Shown here piece after piece: positions 45,452 through 53,517 of a stretch of DNA of 64,000 nucleotides; the stretch's first letter is position 1; the number at the start of each line of letters is the position of its first letter. The DNA comes from Methylobacterium sp. Leaf91 (GTDB taxonomy: Bacteria; Pseudomonadota; Alphaproteobacteria; Rhizobiales; Beijerinckiaceae). The translations under genes and the position numbers were made by a program. The stretch is taken from the NCBI RefSeq assembly GCF_001422815.1, contig NZ_LMMP01000007.1, positions 62,001 to 126,000 on the forward strand. The letters run 5' to 3'. The notes beneath the pieces were generated by a model. That model made no database searches. It saw only the letters and a list, made by a program, of their open reading frames with translations, and was not told the origin of the DNA.

Positions 45452-45475
45452 TCGTCTTCGACACGCTTCGAACTG

Positions 45476-45505
45476 AAAAAGGCCGGCGGAAACGCCGGCC
45501 TTTTT
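45476..45505. terminator. Bidirectional Rho-independent terminator
   Basis: AAAAA, then GGCCGGCG, loop GAAA, CGCCGGCC and TTTTT. The stem is a perfect 8-bp GC stem flanked by A5 and T5, so it can end transcription on both strands: the L,D-transpeptidase on the plus strand and the small membrane gene on the minus strand. Confidence 0.93.
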
Positions 45506-45537
45506 CATGTCCTTCGGTAGAGTGCGTTCCGGCCTGG

Positions 45538-45885
45538 CTATTTCGACACCGAAAGGAACCGCGACAGCAGCCAAAGCGGCACCACCACCACGGCACCGGC
45601 GAGGATCCAGCGGCCGAAATCATGGAAGGTCTCGAATCCGAGATCGATGAGCGCGCGGCCCGCGTCGTAGATGTGCCAGAACAGCAGGCCGGGCGTGACA
45701 CCCACCATCGCCATGATGGCGCCGACGAGAATGGACAGGAACAGCAGCTTCACCAGCACGGCCATGGGCGAGCCGCCGAGGAAGCGGCGCAGGGCCGAAC
45801 GCGGTTCTCCATCGGAATAGCCACTGCCGACCGGGGGACGGCCCTGGTACGGTCCCTGTCGGCGGGGGTCGTTGTCGACGATCAT
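45538..45885 (-). CDS. Small DUF6460-like membrane protein
   Basis: From ATG 45885 (AGAGGA upstream) the 115-residue product has a polar Pro/Arg-rich N-terminus and two hydrophobic helices (residues about 45-68 and 90-108: 'LVKLLFLSILVGAIMAMVGV' and 'WILAGAVVVVPLWLLSRFL'). It resembles the DUF6460 membrane family of Rhizobiales, from memory. The upstream frame to 47022 is a shadow of the esterase gene. Function unknown. Confidence 0.75.
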   Translation of the reverse strand: MIVDNDPRRQGPYQGRPPVGSGYSDGEPRSALRRFLGGSPMAVLVKLLFLSILVGAIMAMVGVTPGLLFWHIYDAGRALIDLGFETFHDFGRWILAGAVVVVPLWLLSRFLSVSK

Positions 45886-46137
45886 GCTGTCATCCTCTGG
45901 CCGTGGTCCGACGGCCGAACTCTCTCGGACATATGGGGCCTCATCGGCTTCTCTGAAGCCGGCGAACCCGGCGGAAGCGTGACCGATGCGACACACCCGA
46001 ACGAAACCGTCTGTCCATTGGGGCGTTAGGCCGTCTCGTGCCGGCAAGGCGACTGGCATCGGTGCGGGCTTCGCCCACATTCGACCCTCCCGCCCGAACG
46101 CTGCTTCGGCCCCACACTGGATGAGACGAACCGTTCC

Positions 46138-47100
46138 ATGATCGACCACGCCCTCTTCGACCCGGCGACGATCGATCCGGAGACCCACCGCCTGAACGCC
46201 GAGATCATCGCGGCCCATGCGGCTCAGGCCGATCCCTGGTCGATTCCCCTTTCCGAAGTGCGCGCGCGCCGCCGGCAGGGAACCCAGGCCTCTCCGGCGA
46301 TGCCGCGCAGCGCGCGCGCCGAGACGGTGGTCATCGACGGCCCGGGCGGCCCGCTCTCTCTGAGGGTCATCCGGCCCGACGCGAAGAAGTGGCAGAAGCT
46401 CCGCGGAGCCTACCTCCACATCCACCGGGGTGGCTGGGTCTGGGGCGCGGCCGACGAGCAGGATCCGTGGCTGGAGCGGATCGCCGATACCTGCGGCTTC
46501 GTCTGTCTGTCGGTGGAATATCGCCTTGCCCCCGAACATCCCTATCCGGCGGCTTTGGAGGATTGCGAGGCGGCGGCCCTCTGGCTCGCAGGCCCCGGCA
46601 AGGCCGAATTCGGCATCTCGGCCCTCACCATCGGCGGTGAATCGGCCGGCGCACATCTCGCCGTCATGACCCTGCTGCGCCTGCGCGACCGGCACAACCT
46701 GCCCCGCGCCTTCCGCGGCGCCAACCTCAATGCCGGCTTCTTCGACCTCGGTTTGACCCCCAGCGTCCGCAACTGGGGCGACACCCGCCTCGTGGTGAAC
46801 ACCAAGGACCTCACCACCTTCGCCAACGATTACGTCCGCGACGGCATCGACCGGCGCCGGCCCGACGTGTCGCCGCTCTATGCCGATCTGAAGGGCCTGC
46901 CGCCCGCCCTGTTCTCGGTGGGCACGCACGATCCGCTGCTCGACGACACGCTCTACATGTCGTCCCGCTGGGCGGCGGCCGGCAATGGCGGCCATACCGC
47001 GATCTATCCCGGCGGCTGCCACATCTTCGTGCGCTATCCCGGTGCGATGACCGGGCGCGCCCTCGAACTGATCGACCGGTTCCTAATGGCTCTGGCTTGA
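46138..47100 (+). CDS. HSL-family alpha/beta hydrolase
   Basis: This 320-residue protein has the hormone-sensitive-lipase-type oxyanion motif 'YLHIHRGGWVWG' (HGGG variant with Arg), the nucleophile elbow 'GGESAGAHLAV', an acid residue in 'VGTHDPLLDDT' and a His in 'GGCHIFVRYPG'. Such enzymes hydrolyse acyl esters; the substrate is unknown. A long upstream region includes the small gene on the other strand. It ends six bases before the helicase gene, so they may be co-transcribed. Confidence 0.93.
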   Translation: MIDHALFDPATIDPETHRLNAEIIAAHAAQADPWSIPLSEVRARRRQGTQASPAMPRSARAETVVIDGPGGPLSLRVIRPDAKKWQKLRGAYLHIHRGGWVWGAADEQDPWLERIADTCGFVCLSVEYRLAPEHPYPAALEDCEAAALWLAGPGKAEFGISALTIGGESAGAHLAVMTLLRLRDRHNLPRAFRGANLNAGFFDLGLTPSVRNWGDTRLVVNTKDLTTFANDYVRDGIDRRRPDVSPLYADLKGLPPALFSVGTHDPLLDDTLYMSSRWAAAGNGGHTAIYPGGCHIFVRYPGAMTGRALELIDRFLMALA

Positions 47101-47106
47101 CGATCC

Positions 47107-49731
47107 TTGCCTGAGGGCCGGCTTCCCGCGCCGTTCGAGGCCTGGTTCGCCTCGCGCGGCTGGGCGCCCCGTCCGCATCAGCTTGAGCTCCTCGGCATCG
47201 TCGGCGAAGGGCGCTCGGCCCTGCTGGTGGCGCCGACAGGGGCCGGCAAGACGCTGGCGGGGTTCCTTCCGAGCCTCGTCGCCCTGTCCAAGCGGGCGCC
47301 ATCGCGAAAAGCGCGGGGGCTCCACACCCTCTACATTTCGCCGCTGAAAGCCCTTGCGGTAGACATCGCCCGCAACCTCGAAGCGCCCATCGCCGAGATG
47401 GGCCTGCCGATCCGGGTCGAGACCCGCACCGGCGACACGCCCTCCCACAAGCGCACGCGCCAGATCGAGCGCCCGCCCGACATCCTGCTGACGACGCCTG
47501 AGCAGCTCGCTTTGCTCATCGCCCATCGCGAGGCGTCCGAGCTGTTCGCCACCCTCTCCTGCGTGGTGCTCGACGAGTTGCACGCCCTCGTCACCTCGAA
47601 GCGGGGCGACCTGCTGTCGCTCGGGCTGGCGCGGCTGCACCGCCTCAGCCCAAAACTCACCGCCATCGGCCTCTCCGCCACCGTGCGCGAGCCGGACGAT
47701 CTGAGGCGGTATCTGGTGCCGCAGGGCTCGATGACCCTCCCCCCTCTGCGGGGGAGGGTGCCTGCGGAGCAGGCGGGAGAGGGGGCGACCTCTCAGGAAC
47801 CGGCGCTCCCCTCTCCCGACCCGCTTCGCGGGCCACCCTCCCCCGCAGAGGGGGGAGGGTTCGGTGATGCCATGGCCGACCTCGTCGTCGTGAAGGGCGG
47901 GGCAGCACCTGACCTCCACCTGCTCGATACCGGCCTGACCCTGCCGCTCGCCGGCCACACCGCCAGTCAGGCGATGCCGGCCATCTACGACCTGATCCAG
48001 GCGCACCGGACGGTGCTGGTCTTCGTCAATACCCGGCTCCAGGCCGAGTACACCTTCCAGGAACTCTGGCGCATCAACGAGGCGTCGCTGCCCATCGCGC
48101 TCCATCACGGCTCCCTCGATGCCAGCCAGCGGCGGCGGGTGGAGGCGGCCATGGCGGCGGGGCAATTGCGGGCCATCGTCTGCACCGCGACCCTCGATCT
48201 CGGCATCGATTGGGGGGATGTCGACCTCGTCGTGAATATCGGCGCGCCCAAGGGGGCCAGTCGGATCATGCAGCGGATCGGGCGCGCCAATCACCGGATG
48301 GACGAGCCGTCGAAGGCCTATCTCGTCCCCGGCAACCGCTTCGAGATCCTCGAATGCCAGGCCGCCCTCGACGCGGTGGAGGAAGCCGCACAGGACACGC
48401 CGGATGCCCGGCTCGGCGCGCCGGACGTTCTGGCCCAGCATGTCCTCGGCATGGCCTGCGCCGATGCGTTCGATCCTCTGCAGCTCTACGAGGAGATCGT
48501 CTCGGCCGCGCCCTTCGCGACGTTGTCCTGGGAGGATTTCGAGGCCGTCGTCGATTACGTGGCGACGGGGGGCTACGCGCTGCGGGCCTATGAGCGGTTC
48601 GCGAAGATCCTGCGCGGGCCGGACGGGCTGTGGCGGGTGCGCGATGCGCGGATCGCCCAGCAATACCGCATGAATGTCGGCACCATCGTCGAATCCGCCA
48701 AGGTGAAGGTGCGCCTCGCGCGCGGCGTCCGAGGTAAACCGGGCGCCATCCTGCCCAAGGGTGGGCGCGTTCTCGGCGAGATCGAAGAGGATTTCGCCGA
48801 TACCCTGACGCCGGGCGACACCTTCCTCTTCGCCGGGGAAGTGCTGCGCTTCGAGGGCCTGTCCGAGGACGAGGCCCTGGCGAGCAAGGCCGGGCCGGGC
48901 ACCGACCCGGCGATCCCGTCCTATGCGGGAGCGAAGTTTCCGCTCTCGACCTTCCTCGCCGCCCGCGTGCGCGCCCTCATCGCCGACCCGTTCGAATGGG
49001 ACAGGCTGCCGAAACAGGTGGCGGACTACCTCGTCCAGCAGCGCAGCCGCTCGATCCTGCCGGGGCCCGACGGCCTCCTCGTGGAGACGTTCCCACGGGC
49101 GAAGCGCCATTACCTCACGGCCTTCCCGTTCGAGGGACGACTGGCTCACCAGACCCTCGGCATGCTGCTCACCCGCCGCCTGGAGCGGGCGGGTTTGCGT
49201 CCCCTTGGTTTTGCCGCCAACGATTACGGCATCGCCATCTGGATGACCCGCGACGTGAGCGAGGCCATCGCCCGCGAGCCCGGCTTCCTCGGCGCCTTGT
49301 TCGCCGAGGACATGCTCGGTGACGATCTCGAAGCCTGGCTCGACGAATCCTCGATGATGAAGCGCACGTTTCGCCAATGCGCCGTGATCGCCGGGCTGAT
49401 CGAGCGGCGCTATCCGGGCCAGAAGAAGACCGGGCGGCAGGTCACCATGTCCACCGATCTCGTCTACGACGTGCTGCGCAAGCACCAGCCCGACCACCTG
49501 CTCCTGCGCGCCGCGCGGCAGGATGCGGCAACCGGACTCCTCGACGTGGCCCGCCTCGGCATGATGTTGAGGCGCATCCAGGGGCGAATCACCCACAAGG
49601 CGCTGGACCGCGTCTCGCCGCTCTCCGTGTCCGTCATGCTCGAAATCGGGCGCGAGAAGGTCTACGGCGAAGGCGCGGACGAGATCCTGGCGGAGGCCGA
49701 GGCGCAGCTTCTCGAAGAAGCGCTCGGGTGA
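47107..49731 (+). CDS. Ligase-associated DNA damage response DEXH-box helicase (Lhr-like, TIGR04121)
   Basis: The 874-residue superfamily-2 helicase starts with a TTG (47107). Motif I is 'APTGAGKT', motif II 'VVLDELHAL' (DELH), motif III 'LSATVREPDD', motif V 'TATLDLGIDWGDVDLVV' and motif VI 'QRIGRANHRMD'. The C-terminal half carries Lhr-type domains ('GYALRAYERFAKILRG', 'FAANDYGIAIW'). It matches the family usually found beside an ATP-dependent DNA ligase, a nuclease and PdeM; here only PdeM follows, seven bases on. A 127-base palindromic element is inserted in frame around residues 210-252, adding a Pro/Gly/Ala-rich loop between motif III and the linker. Confidence 0.93.
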   Translation: MPEGRLPAPFEAWFASRGWAPRPHQLELLGIVGEGRSALLVAPTGAGKTLAGFLPSLVALSKRAPSRKARGLHTLYISPLKALAVDIARNLEAPIAEMGLPIRVETRTGDTPSHKRTRQIERPPDILLTTPEQLALLIAHREASELFATLSCVVLDELHALVTSKRGDLLSLGLARLHRLSPKLTAIGLSATVREPDDLRRYLVPQGSMTLPPLRGRVPAEQAGEGATSQEPALPSPDPLRGPPSPAEGGGFGDAMADLVVVKGGAAPDLHLLDTGLTLPLAGHTASQAMPAIYDLIQAHRTVLVFVNTRLQAEYTFQELWRINEASLPIALHHGSLDASQRRRVEAAMAAGQLRAIVCTATLDLGIDWGDVDLVVNIGAPKGASRIMQRIGRANHRMDEPSKAYLVPGNRFEILECQAALDAVEEAAQDTPDARLGAPDVLAQHVLGMACADAFDPLQLYEEIVSAAPFATLSWEDFEAVVDYVATGGYALRAYERFAKILRGPDGLWRVRDARIAQQYRMNVGTIVESAKVKVRLARGVRGKPGAILPKGGRVLGEIEEDFADTLTPGDTFLFAGEVLRFEGLSEDEALASKAGPGTDPAIPSYAGAKFPLSTFLAARVRALIADPFEWDRLPKQVADYLVQQRSRSILPGPDGLLVETFPRAKRHYLTAFPFEGRLAHQTLGMLLTRRLERAGLRPLGFAANDYGIAIWMTRDVSEAIAREPGFLGALFAEDMLGDDLEAWLDESSMMKRTFRQCAVIAGLIERRYPGQKKTGRQVTMSTDLVYDVLRKHQPDHLLLRAARQDAATGLLDVARLGMMLRRIQGRITHKALDRVSPLSVSVMLEIGREKVYGEGADEILAEAEAQLLEEALG
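47734..47860. repeat. In-frame palindromic element inside the helicase gene
   Basis: Positions 47734-47760 and 47834-47860 are perfect 27-bp inverted repeats (CCCTCCCCC...GGGGAGGG type), and the 73-base loop between them contains smaller palindromes (GCCTGC-GGA-GCAGGC; GGGAGAGGGG with CCCCTCTCCC; CCCGC-TTC-GCGGG). It encodes about 42 residues, Pro/Gly/Ala-rich, between 'VPQGSM' and 'GDAMADLVVV'. The reading frame stays open. Confidence 0.93.
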
Positions 49732-49738
49732 CGATTCG

Positions 49739-50488
49739 GTGACGCGCCCCTTCCCCGGATTAGAGGATGCGATCTTGGCGCTCGGCCAGAAACTCGAACG
49801 GACCATCAAGACCCCCGGCCTGACGCTGGCCGGCGAAGCGCTCACCCTCGACCTCTGCGGCGGGTTGTGGCTCGCCGCGCACCGGACCCTGATCGTCTCC
49901 GACCTGCATCTAGAGAAGGGCTCGGCCTTTGCCGCGCGCTCGGGCCAGTTCCTGCCGCCCTACGATACCCGCGAGACCCTGGCCTGCCTGCACGAAGCGG
50001 TGGTCCGCTTCGACCCGGCCTGCGTCGTGGCTTTGGGCGATTCCTTCCACGATGCGCGCGGCCCCGAGCGGATGGAGCCCGGCGACCGGGCCATGATCGC
50101 CGCCCTGCAGGAAGGCCGGGACTGGGTCTGGATCGCCGGCAACCACGACCATGCCGTCTCGGAAGGCGTCGGCGGGCGCTATGCCGAGACGATGGCGCTC
50201 GGTGGACTGACCCTGCGGCACGAGCCGCTGCCGGATGCGCCGGAGGGCGAGATCGCCGGGCATCTGCATCCCTGCGGCAAGGTCGCCATGCGCGGCCGCG
50301 CGGTTCGGCGCCGCTGCTTCGTCACCGACGGTAAGCGCTTGGTGATGCCGGCTTTCGGTGCCTATGCGGGCGGCCTCAACGTGCGCAACCCGGCCTTCGA
50401 TCCGCTGTTTCCTGCCGGCTTCACCGCGCATCTCCTGGGAGACGGCCGGGTCTTCGCCATCGGCAAGGCGATGCTGGCGCGGGACTGA
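49739..50488 (+). CDS. pdeM: Ligase-associated metallophosphoesterase PdeM
   Basis: The 249-residue protein has the calcineurin-like metallophosphoesterase motifs 'IVSDLHLEKGSAFA' (DxH), 'VVALGDSFHD' (GDxxHD), 'WIAGNHDH' (GNHD) and 'EIAGHLHP' (GHxH). It matches PdeM/TIGR04123, found in DNA damage response clusters with the Lhr-like helicase. Start GTG 49739 lies seven bases after that gene. The partners DNA ligase and exonuclease are absent from the window. Confidence 0.94.
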   Translation: MTRPFPGLEDAILALGQKLERTIKTPGLTLAGEALTLDLCGGLWLAAHRTLIVSDLHLEKGSAFAARSGQFLPPYDTRETLACLHEAVVRFDPACVVALGDSFHDARGPERMEPGDRAMIAALQEGRDWVWIAGNHDHAVSEGVGGRYAETMALGGLTLRHEPLPDAPEGEIAGHLHPCGKVAMRGRAVRRRCFVTDGKRLVMPAFGAYAGGLNVRNPAFDPLFPAGFTAHLLGDGRVFAIGKAMLARD

Positions 50489-50514
50489 GCGCCACCCGGC
50501 CGCGTGCCGTCTCT

Positions 50515-50814
50515 TCAGGCCTTGATGTCGGCGAAGGCTCCGACGACTTTCTCCCGGCCTTGCTTCACCAGTTCCTCGATCTTTTCCTTGATCGCCTGGT
50601 TGATCTTTTCGAGCTCCTTCTGCGGCATCCCGGCCAACGCTTCCTCCGTGAGGCCCATCTTCTTGAGGATCTCTTCGCGGATTTTCTCGGCGGGCGTCAT
50701 CTTGGCATATTTCAGGAAGTCGTCCTTCGCCGACGCCTCCGTCGATCCTGACGGCGTCGTGCGGACGGGGTAGCTCGCTCCCGGGGCGGATATTCCGTTG
50801 AGACCGATGGACAT
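50515..50814 (-). CDS. Small helical protein, unknown function
   Basis: The 99-residue product starts at ATG 50814 with a Gly/Ser/Pro-rich 35-residue N-terminus, then a highly charged helical stretch 'AKMTPAEKIREEILKKMGLTEEALAGMPQKELEKINQAIKEKI'. The pattern is recurrent in Rhizobiales hypothetical proteins, from memory. No enzymatic motif is seen. It is convergent with pdeM. Confidence 0.75.
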   Translation of the reverse strand: MSIGLNGISAPGASYPVRTTPSGSTEASAKDDFLKYAKMTPAEKIREEILKKMGLTEEALAGMPQKELEKINQAIKEKIEELVKQGREKVVGAFADIKA

Positions 50815-51066
50815 GGCGGCACGACTTTCCCAGTGACACACGCCTGCATTGCAAAAACGCCGCCGTTGGTCGCAACGGAAAAAATCGTGTTATGTCAAAT
50901 ATTTATAGGAACGCCATCGCCGCTGGGGCGTCCCGCGCGGCAAATCCTGCCCGGCCATCGCTACCGAGCGACGATGGCGGCATGGGGGCACTCTCCGATT
51001 TAAGGGCATCGTTGATGGGGTTCATGGGTCGACGATCCGGGGAGTATGGACCATCCCAACCAACCT

Positions 51067-51113
51067 CCTCATCCTGAGGCGCCGCAGCGCAGCGGAGGCC
51101 TCGAAGGATGAGG
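51067..51113. repeat. Short palindromic element
   Basis: CCTCATCCT pairs with AGGATGAGG over a 29-base loop containing GGCGCCGCAGCGCAGCGGAGGCC. It shares the GACCTCATCCT / AGGATGAGG theme with the element between nadB and nadC, so both belong to one dispersed family. Confidence 0.7.
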
Positions 51114-51124
51114 TCGCGTTTCGG

Positions 51125-51229
51125 TCAGGTGAGGAGGCGGCCGAGGGCGAACGAGACGATCAGGCCCGCATGCAGGGAGACCAGTCCGCAACCGATCGGA
51201 GGCCACCACGCGGTCGTCTTGGACTCCAT
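51125..51229 (-). CDS. Possible 34-residue membrane peptide
   Basis: ATG 51229, preceded by a GGGGG run nine bases away, opens a 34-residue frame with a hydrophobic core of about 18 residues ('GLVSLHAGLIVSFALGRLL') after a Trp-Trp-Pro-Pro turn. It is divergent from the FAD monooxygenase gene. Small single-span proteins are common, but an open frame this short could be chance. Confidence 0.35.
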   Translation of the reverse strand: MESKTTAWWPPIGCGLVSLHAGLIVSFALGRLLT

Positions 51230-51358
51230 CGCTACCCCCGGCCCGGAATGGTGGTCGCCCCATACCCTCCTGGCAGGGAGGTCTGTCTCTACCGAGGGTG
51301 ATCGAATCTCCGATACAGTGGCTTCGAATGCGAATCGCAGCGGAGCCAGGGCACGGTC

Positions 51359-52825
51359 ATGCTTCAAGCGCTCATCGTCGGGGCCGGCCCGGTCGGCCTC
51401 ACCCTCGCCGCCGAACTCGCCCGATACGGCATCGGCATCCGCCTGATCGACAAGAGCCCGCAGCCGACGCAGACCTCGAAGGCGCTCGTGGTCTGGCCGC
51501 GCACCCTCGAACTCATGGACCGGATGGGCTGCAGGCAAGCCTTCCTCGATGCCGGTCTGCGCGTCCATGGAGCGGCCCTGCGCAGCGCCGGCAGCATCCT
51601 CGGCCATATCCGGTTCGACGCCGTCGCCAGCAGCTACAACTTCGCCCTCATGATCCCGCAGCGGGAGACCGAGCGCCTGCTGATCGAGCATCTCGCCACG
51701 TTCGGCGTCGCGGTGGAGCGCGAGGTGGAACTCGTGAGCTTCGTGACGGATGACGAGCATGTCGAGGCGACGCTGCGCCACGCGGACGGTGCCGAGGAGA
51801 CCATTTCGGCATCCTGGCTCATCGGCTGCGACGGCGCGCACAGCACCGTGCGGCACGGGCTCGATCTCGCCTTCGCGGGCGAGGCGCAGGGGGACGACTG
51901 GCTCCTCGCCGATATCCGCGTGGAGGGCGACGGTGCACCGCCCGGCGATGAGATCGCGACCTATCTCCACCGGGATGGGCCGCTCGTGGTCTTCCCGATC
52001 CCCGGCGGCCGCGCGCGGGTGATCGCGCAGGTCGGCAAGACCGATCCGGCGCATCCGCGCCCGGACCCGACCCTCGGCGACGTACAGGCCCTGGTGGACC
52101 AGCGCGCGGGCGGCTTTCGTGTCGTCGATCCAGTCTGGCTCACGCATTTCCGCATCAACGAGCGCAAGGTCTCGCAATATTTGCAGGGGCGCGCGGTCCT
52201 GGCCGGCGACGCGGCGCATATCCATAGCCCCGCCGGTGGCCAGGGCATGAATACCGGCATGCAGGACGCCATCAACCTCGCCTGGAAACTGGCGATGGTG
52301 GAGCGGGGGCAAGCCGCGCCCTCGCTCCTCGACAGCTACAGCCCCGAGCGGAGCGCCGTCGGCGACATGGTGCTGCGCAATGCCGCCCGCCTGACCGACA
52401 TGGCGACCCTGTCGAACCCCGTGGCGCAGGGATTCCGCAACCTCGCGCTCCGGTTCATGCTCGGCTTCCACGCCGTGCAGGACAAGATGGCGGCGACAAT
52501 GAGCGAGGTGGAGATCGCCTATACCGACAGCCCGCTCTCTCACGGCCCCGAGGCGGGAATGCGCTGGGCGCCGGAGCACGATGACGGAAAGCCCCCCGGC
52601 TCCGGCCCGGTGCCGCTCTTCGTCCTCTACGCGGCGGATGCGGTACGGGGAGCGAGCTTCGCGGCGCGGTATCCCGCCCTGCTCGAACCGACGCCGCGAC
52701 GCCCGCCCGAAGGCGACCGGCTGATCCTCGTCCGGCCCGACGGCTATGTGGGCTTTTCCGGCATCGGCGAGACTTGGGAGGAGGCGGAGCGCTACCTCTC
52801 GCGGCTCGGCCCCGACCGGCCCTGA
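51359..52825 (+). CDS. FAD-dependent aromatic monooxygenase (PheA/TfdB type)
   Basis: The 488-residue protein has the Rossmann motif 'ALIVGAGPVGLTLAAELARYG', the DG motif 'WLIGCDGAHSTVRHGL', and the GD motif 'AVLAGDAAHIHSPAGGQGMNTGMQDAINLAWKLA', typical of class A flavoprotein hydroxylases of phenolic compounds. It ends with a thioredoxin-like small domain ('RLILVRPDGYVGFSGI'). The aromatic substrate cannot be told. Its neighbours give no pathway. Confidence 0.93.
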   Translation: MLQALIVGAGPVGLTLAAELARYGIGIRLIDKSPQPTQTSKALVVWPRTLELMDRMGCRQAFLDAGLRVHGAALRSAGSILGHIRFDAVASSYNFALMIPQRETERLLIEHLATFGVAVEREVELVSFVTDDEHVEATLRHADGAEETISASWLIGCDGAHSTVRHGLDLAFAGEAQGDDWLLADIRVEGDGAPPGDEIATYLHRDGPLVVFPIPGGRARVIAQVGKTDPAHPRPDPTLGDVQALVDQRAGGFRVVDPVWLTHFRINERKVSQYLQGRAVLAGDAAHIHSPAGGQGMNTGMQDAINLAWKLAMVERGQAAPSLLDSYSPERSAVGDMVLRNAARLTDMATLSNPVAQGFRNLALRFMLGFHAVQDKMAATMSEVEIAYTDSPLSHGPEAGMRWAPEHDDGKPPGSGPVPLFVLYAADAVRGASFAARYPALLEPTPRRPPEGDRLILVRPDGYVGFSGIGETWEEAERYLSRLGPDRP

Positions 52826-52829
52826 AAGC

Positions 52830-53267
52830 TCAGGCCGCGATCAGTAGCGCGCAGCCGGCCACGACCGACAGGATGAGCCGCAGACGTCCGAGCCAGGTCG
52901 GCACGAGGCCACGCCGGACGAGGTCGAGATCGACGAAGCCCCAGCCGAGGACGAGCAGGCCGAGCACGCGCAGGTCCCACGGCATGGGGAAGGCCAGGGC
53001 CGCCCAGGCGATGAGGGAGGGCAGGATGGCGATGACGTAGTCGCGCCCGCCCGCTCCGCCCGACGCGGCCGCACCCCAGCGGATGCCGCCGAGGAACGAT
53101 GCGATCACCGCGCCATAGGTCGAGAGGATGGTGCGTGGGGCCAGCCCGACATTGCCGAGGCCACCATCGCTGCCGCTGAGGGAAAGAGCTGCGAACCCCA
53201 GAAAGGGAATGAGGCCGGCGACGCCAAGAACGAGGGCTGATGTCGGTATGGGCGTCACACGCGCCAT
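52830..53267 (-). CDS. DUF3429 membrane protein
   Basis: The 145-residue protein has five predicted membrane helices and the DUF3429 blocks 'YGAVIASFLGGIRWG' and 'VLGLLVLGWGFVDLDLVRRGLVPTWLGRLR'. Function is unknown. It is convergent with the monooxygenase gene, separated by four bases. Confidence 0.92.
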   Translation of the reverse strand: MARVTPIPTSALVLGVAGLIPFLGFAALSLSGSDGGLGNVGLAPRTILSTYGAVIASFLGGIRWGAAASGGAGGRDYVIAILPSLIAWAALAFPMPWDLRVLGLLVLGWGFVDLDLVRRGLVPTWLGRLRLILSVVAGCALLIAA

Positions 53268-53517
53268 CGAATCTTCGGCTCCATTGGTCCGTGATCCCGC
53301 GATCGTCCGCGATCCGCGGCCAGGATCTCACCGCCGTGACTATACACGGTTCTCGCCGCGCGAAACGCCCCGCCGATCCAGAGCCGCCGACGGATCGAGT
53401 CGCGTCCGGGTTCAGGTAAAGCTCTGAACAGGAACGTCGATTCGACTTCGCTCCGCCCGCGTCGACGCTACGCGCGTCGCTATCACGCGCAGTCCATGTC
53501 CGCGTGCGACCGGTGTG

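Larger units (their letters stand above)
50815..51358. other. Intergenic region with palindrome and possible small gene
   Basis: This 544-base gap contains an AT-richer start (50855-50915), a palindromic element (CCTCATCCT at 51067-51075 with AGGATGAGG at 51105-51113), and a possible 34-codon minus-strand gene at 51125-51229. The remainder shows nothing I can identify. Confidence 0.5.

Noticed and set aside
47083..49845. Minus-strand 920-codon open frame over the helicase gene
   Set aside because: The plus strand shows all helicase motifs in order; the opposite frame has none and ends beyond the gene only by chance in GC-rich DNA.
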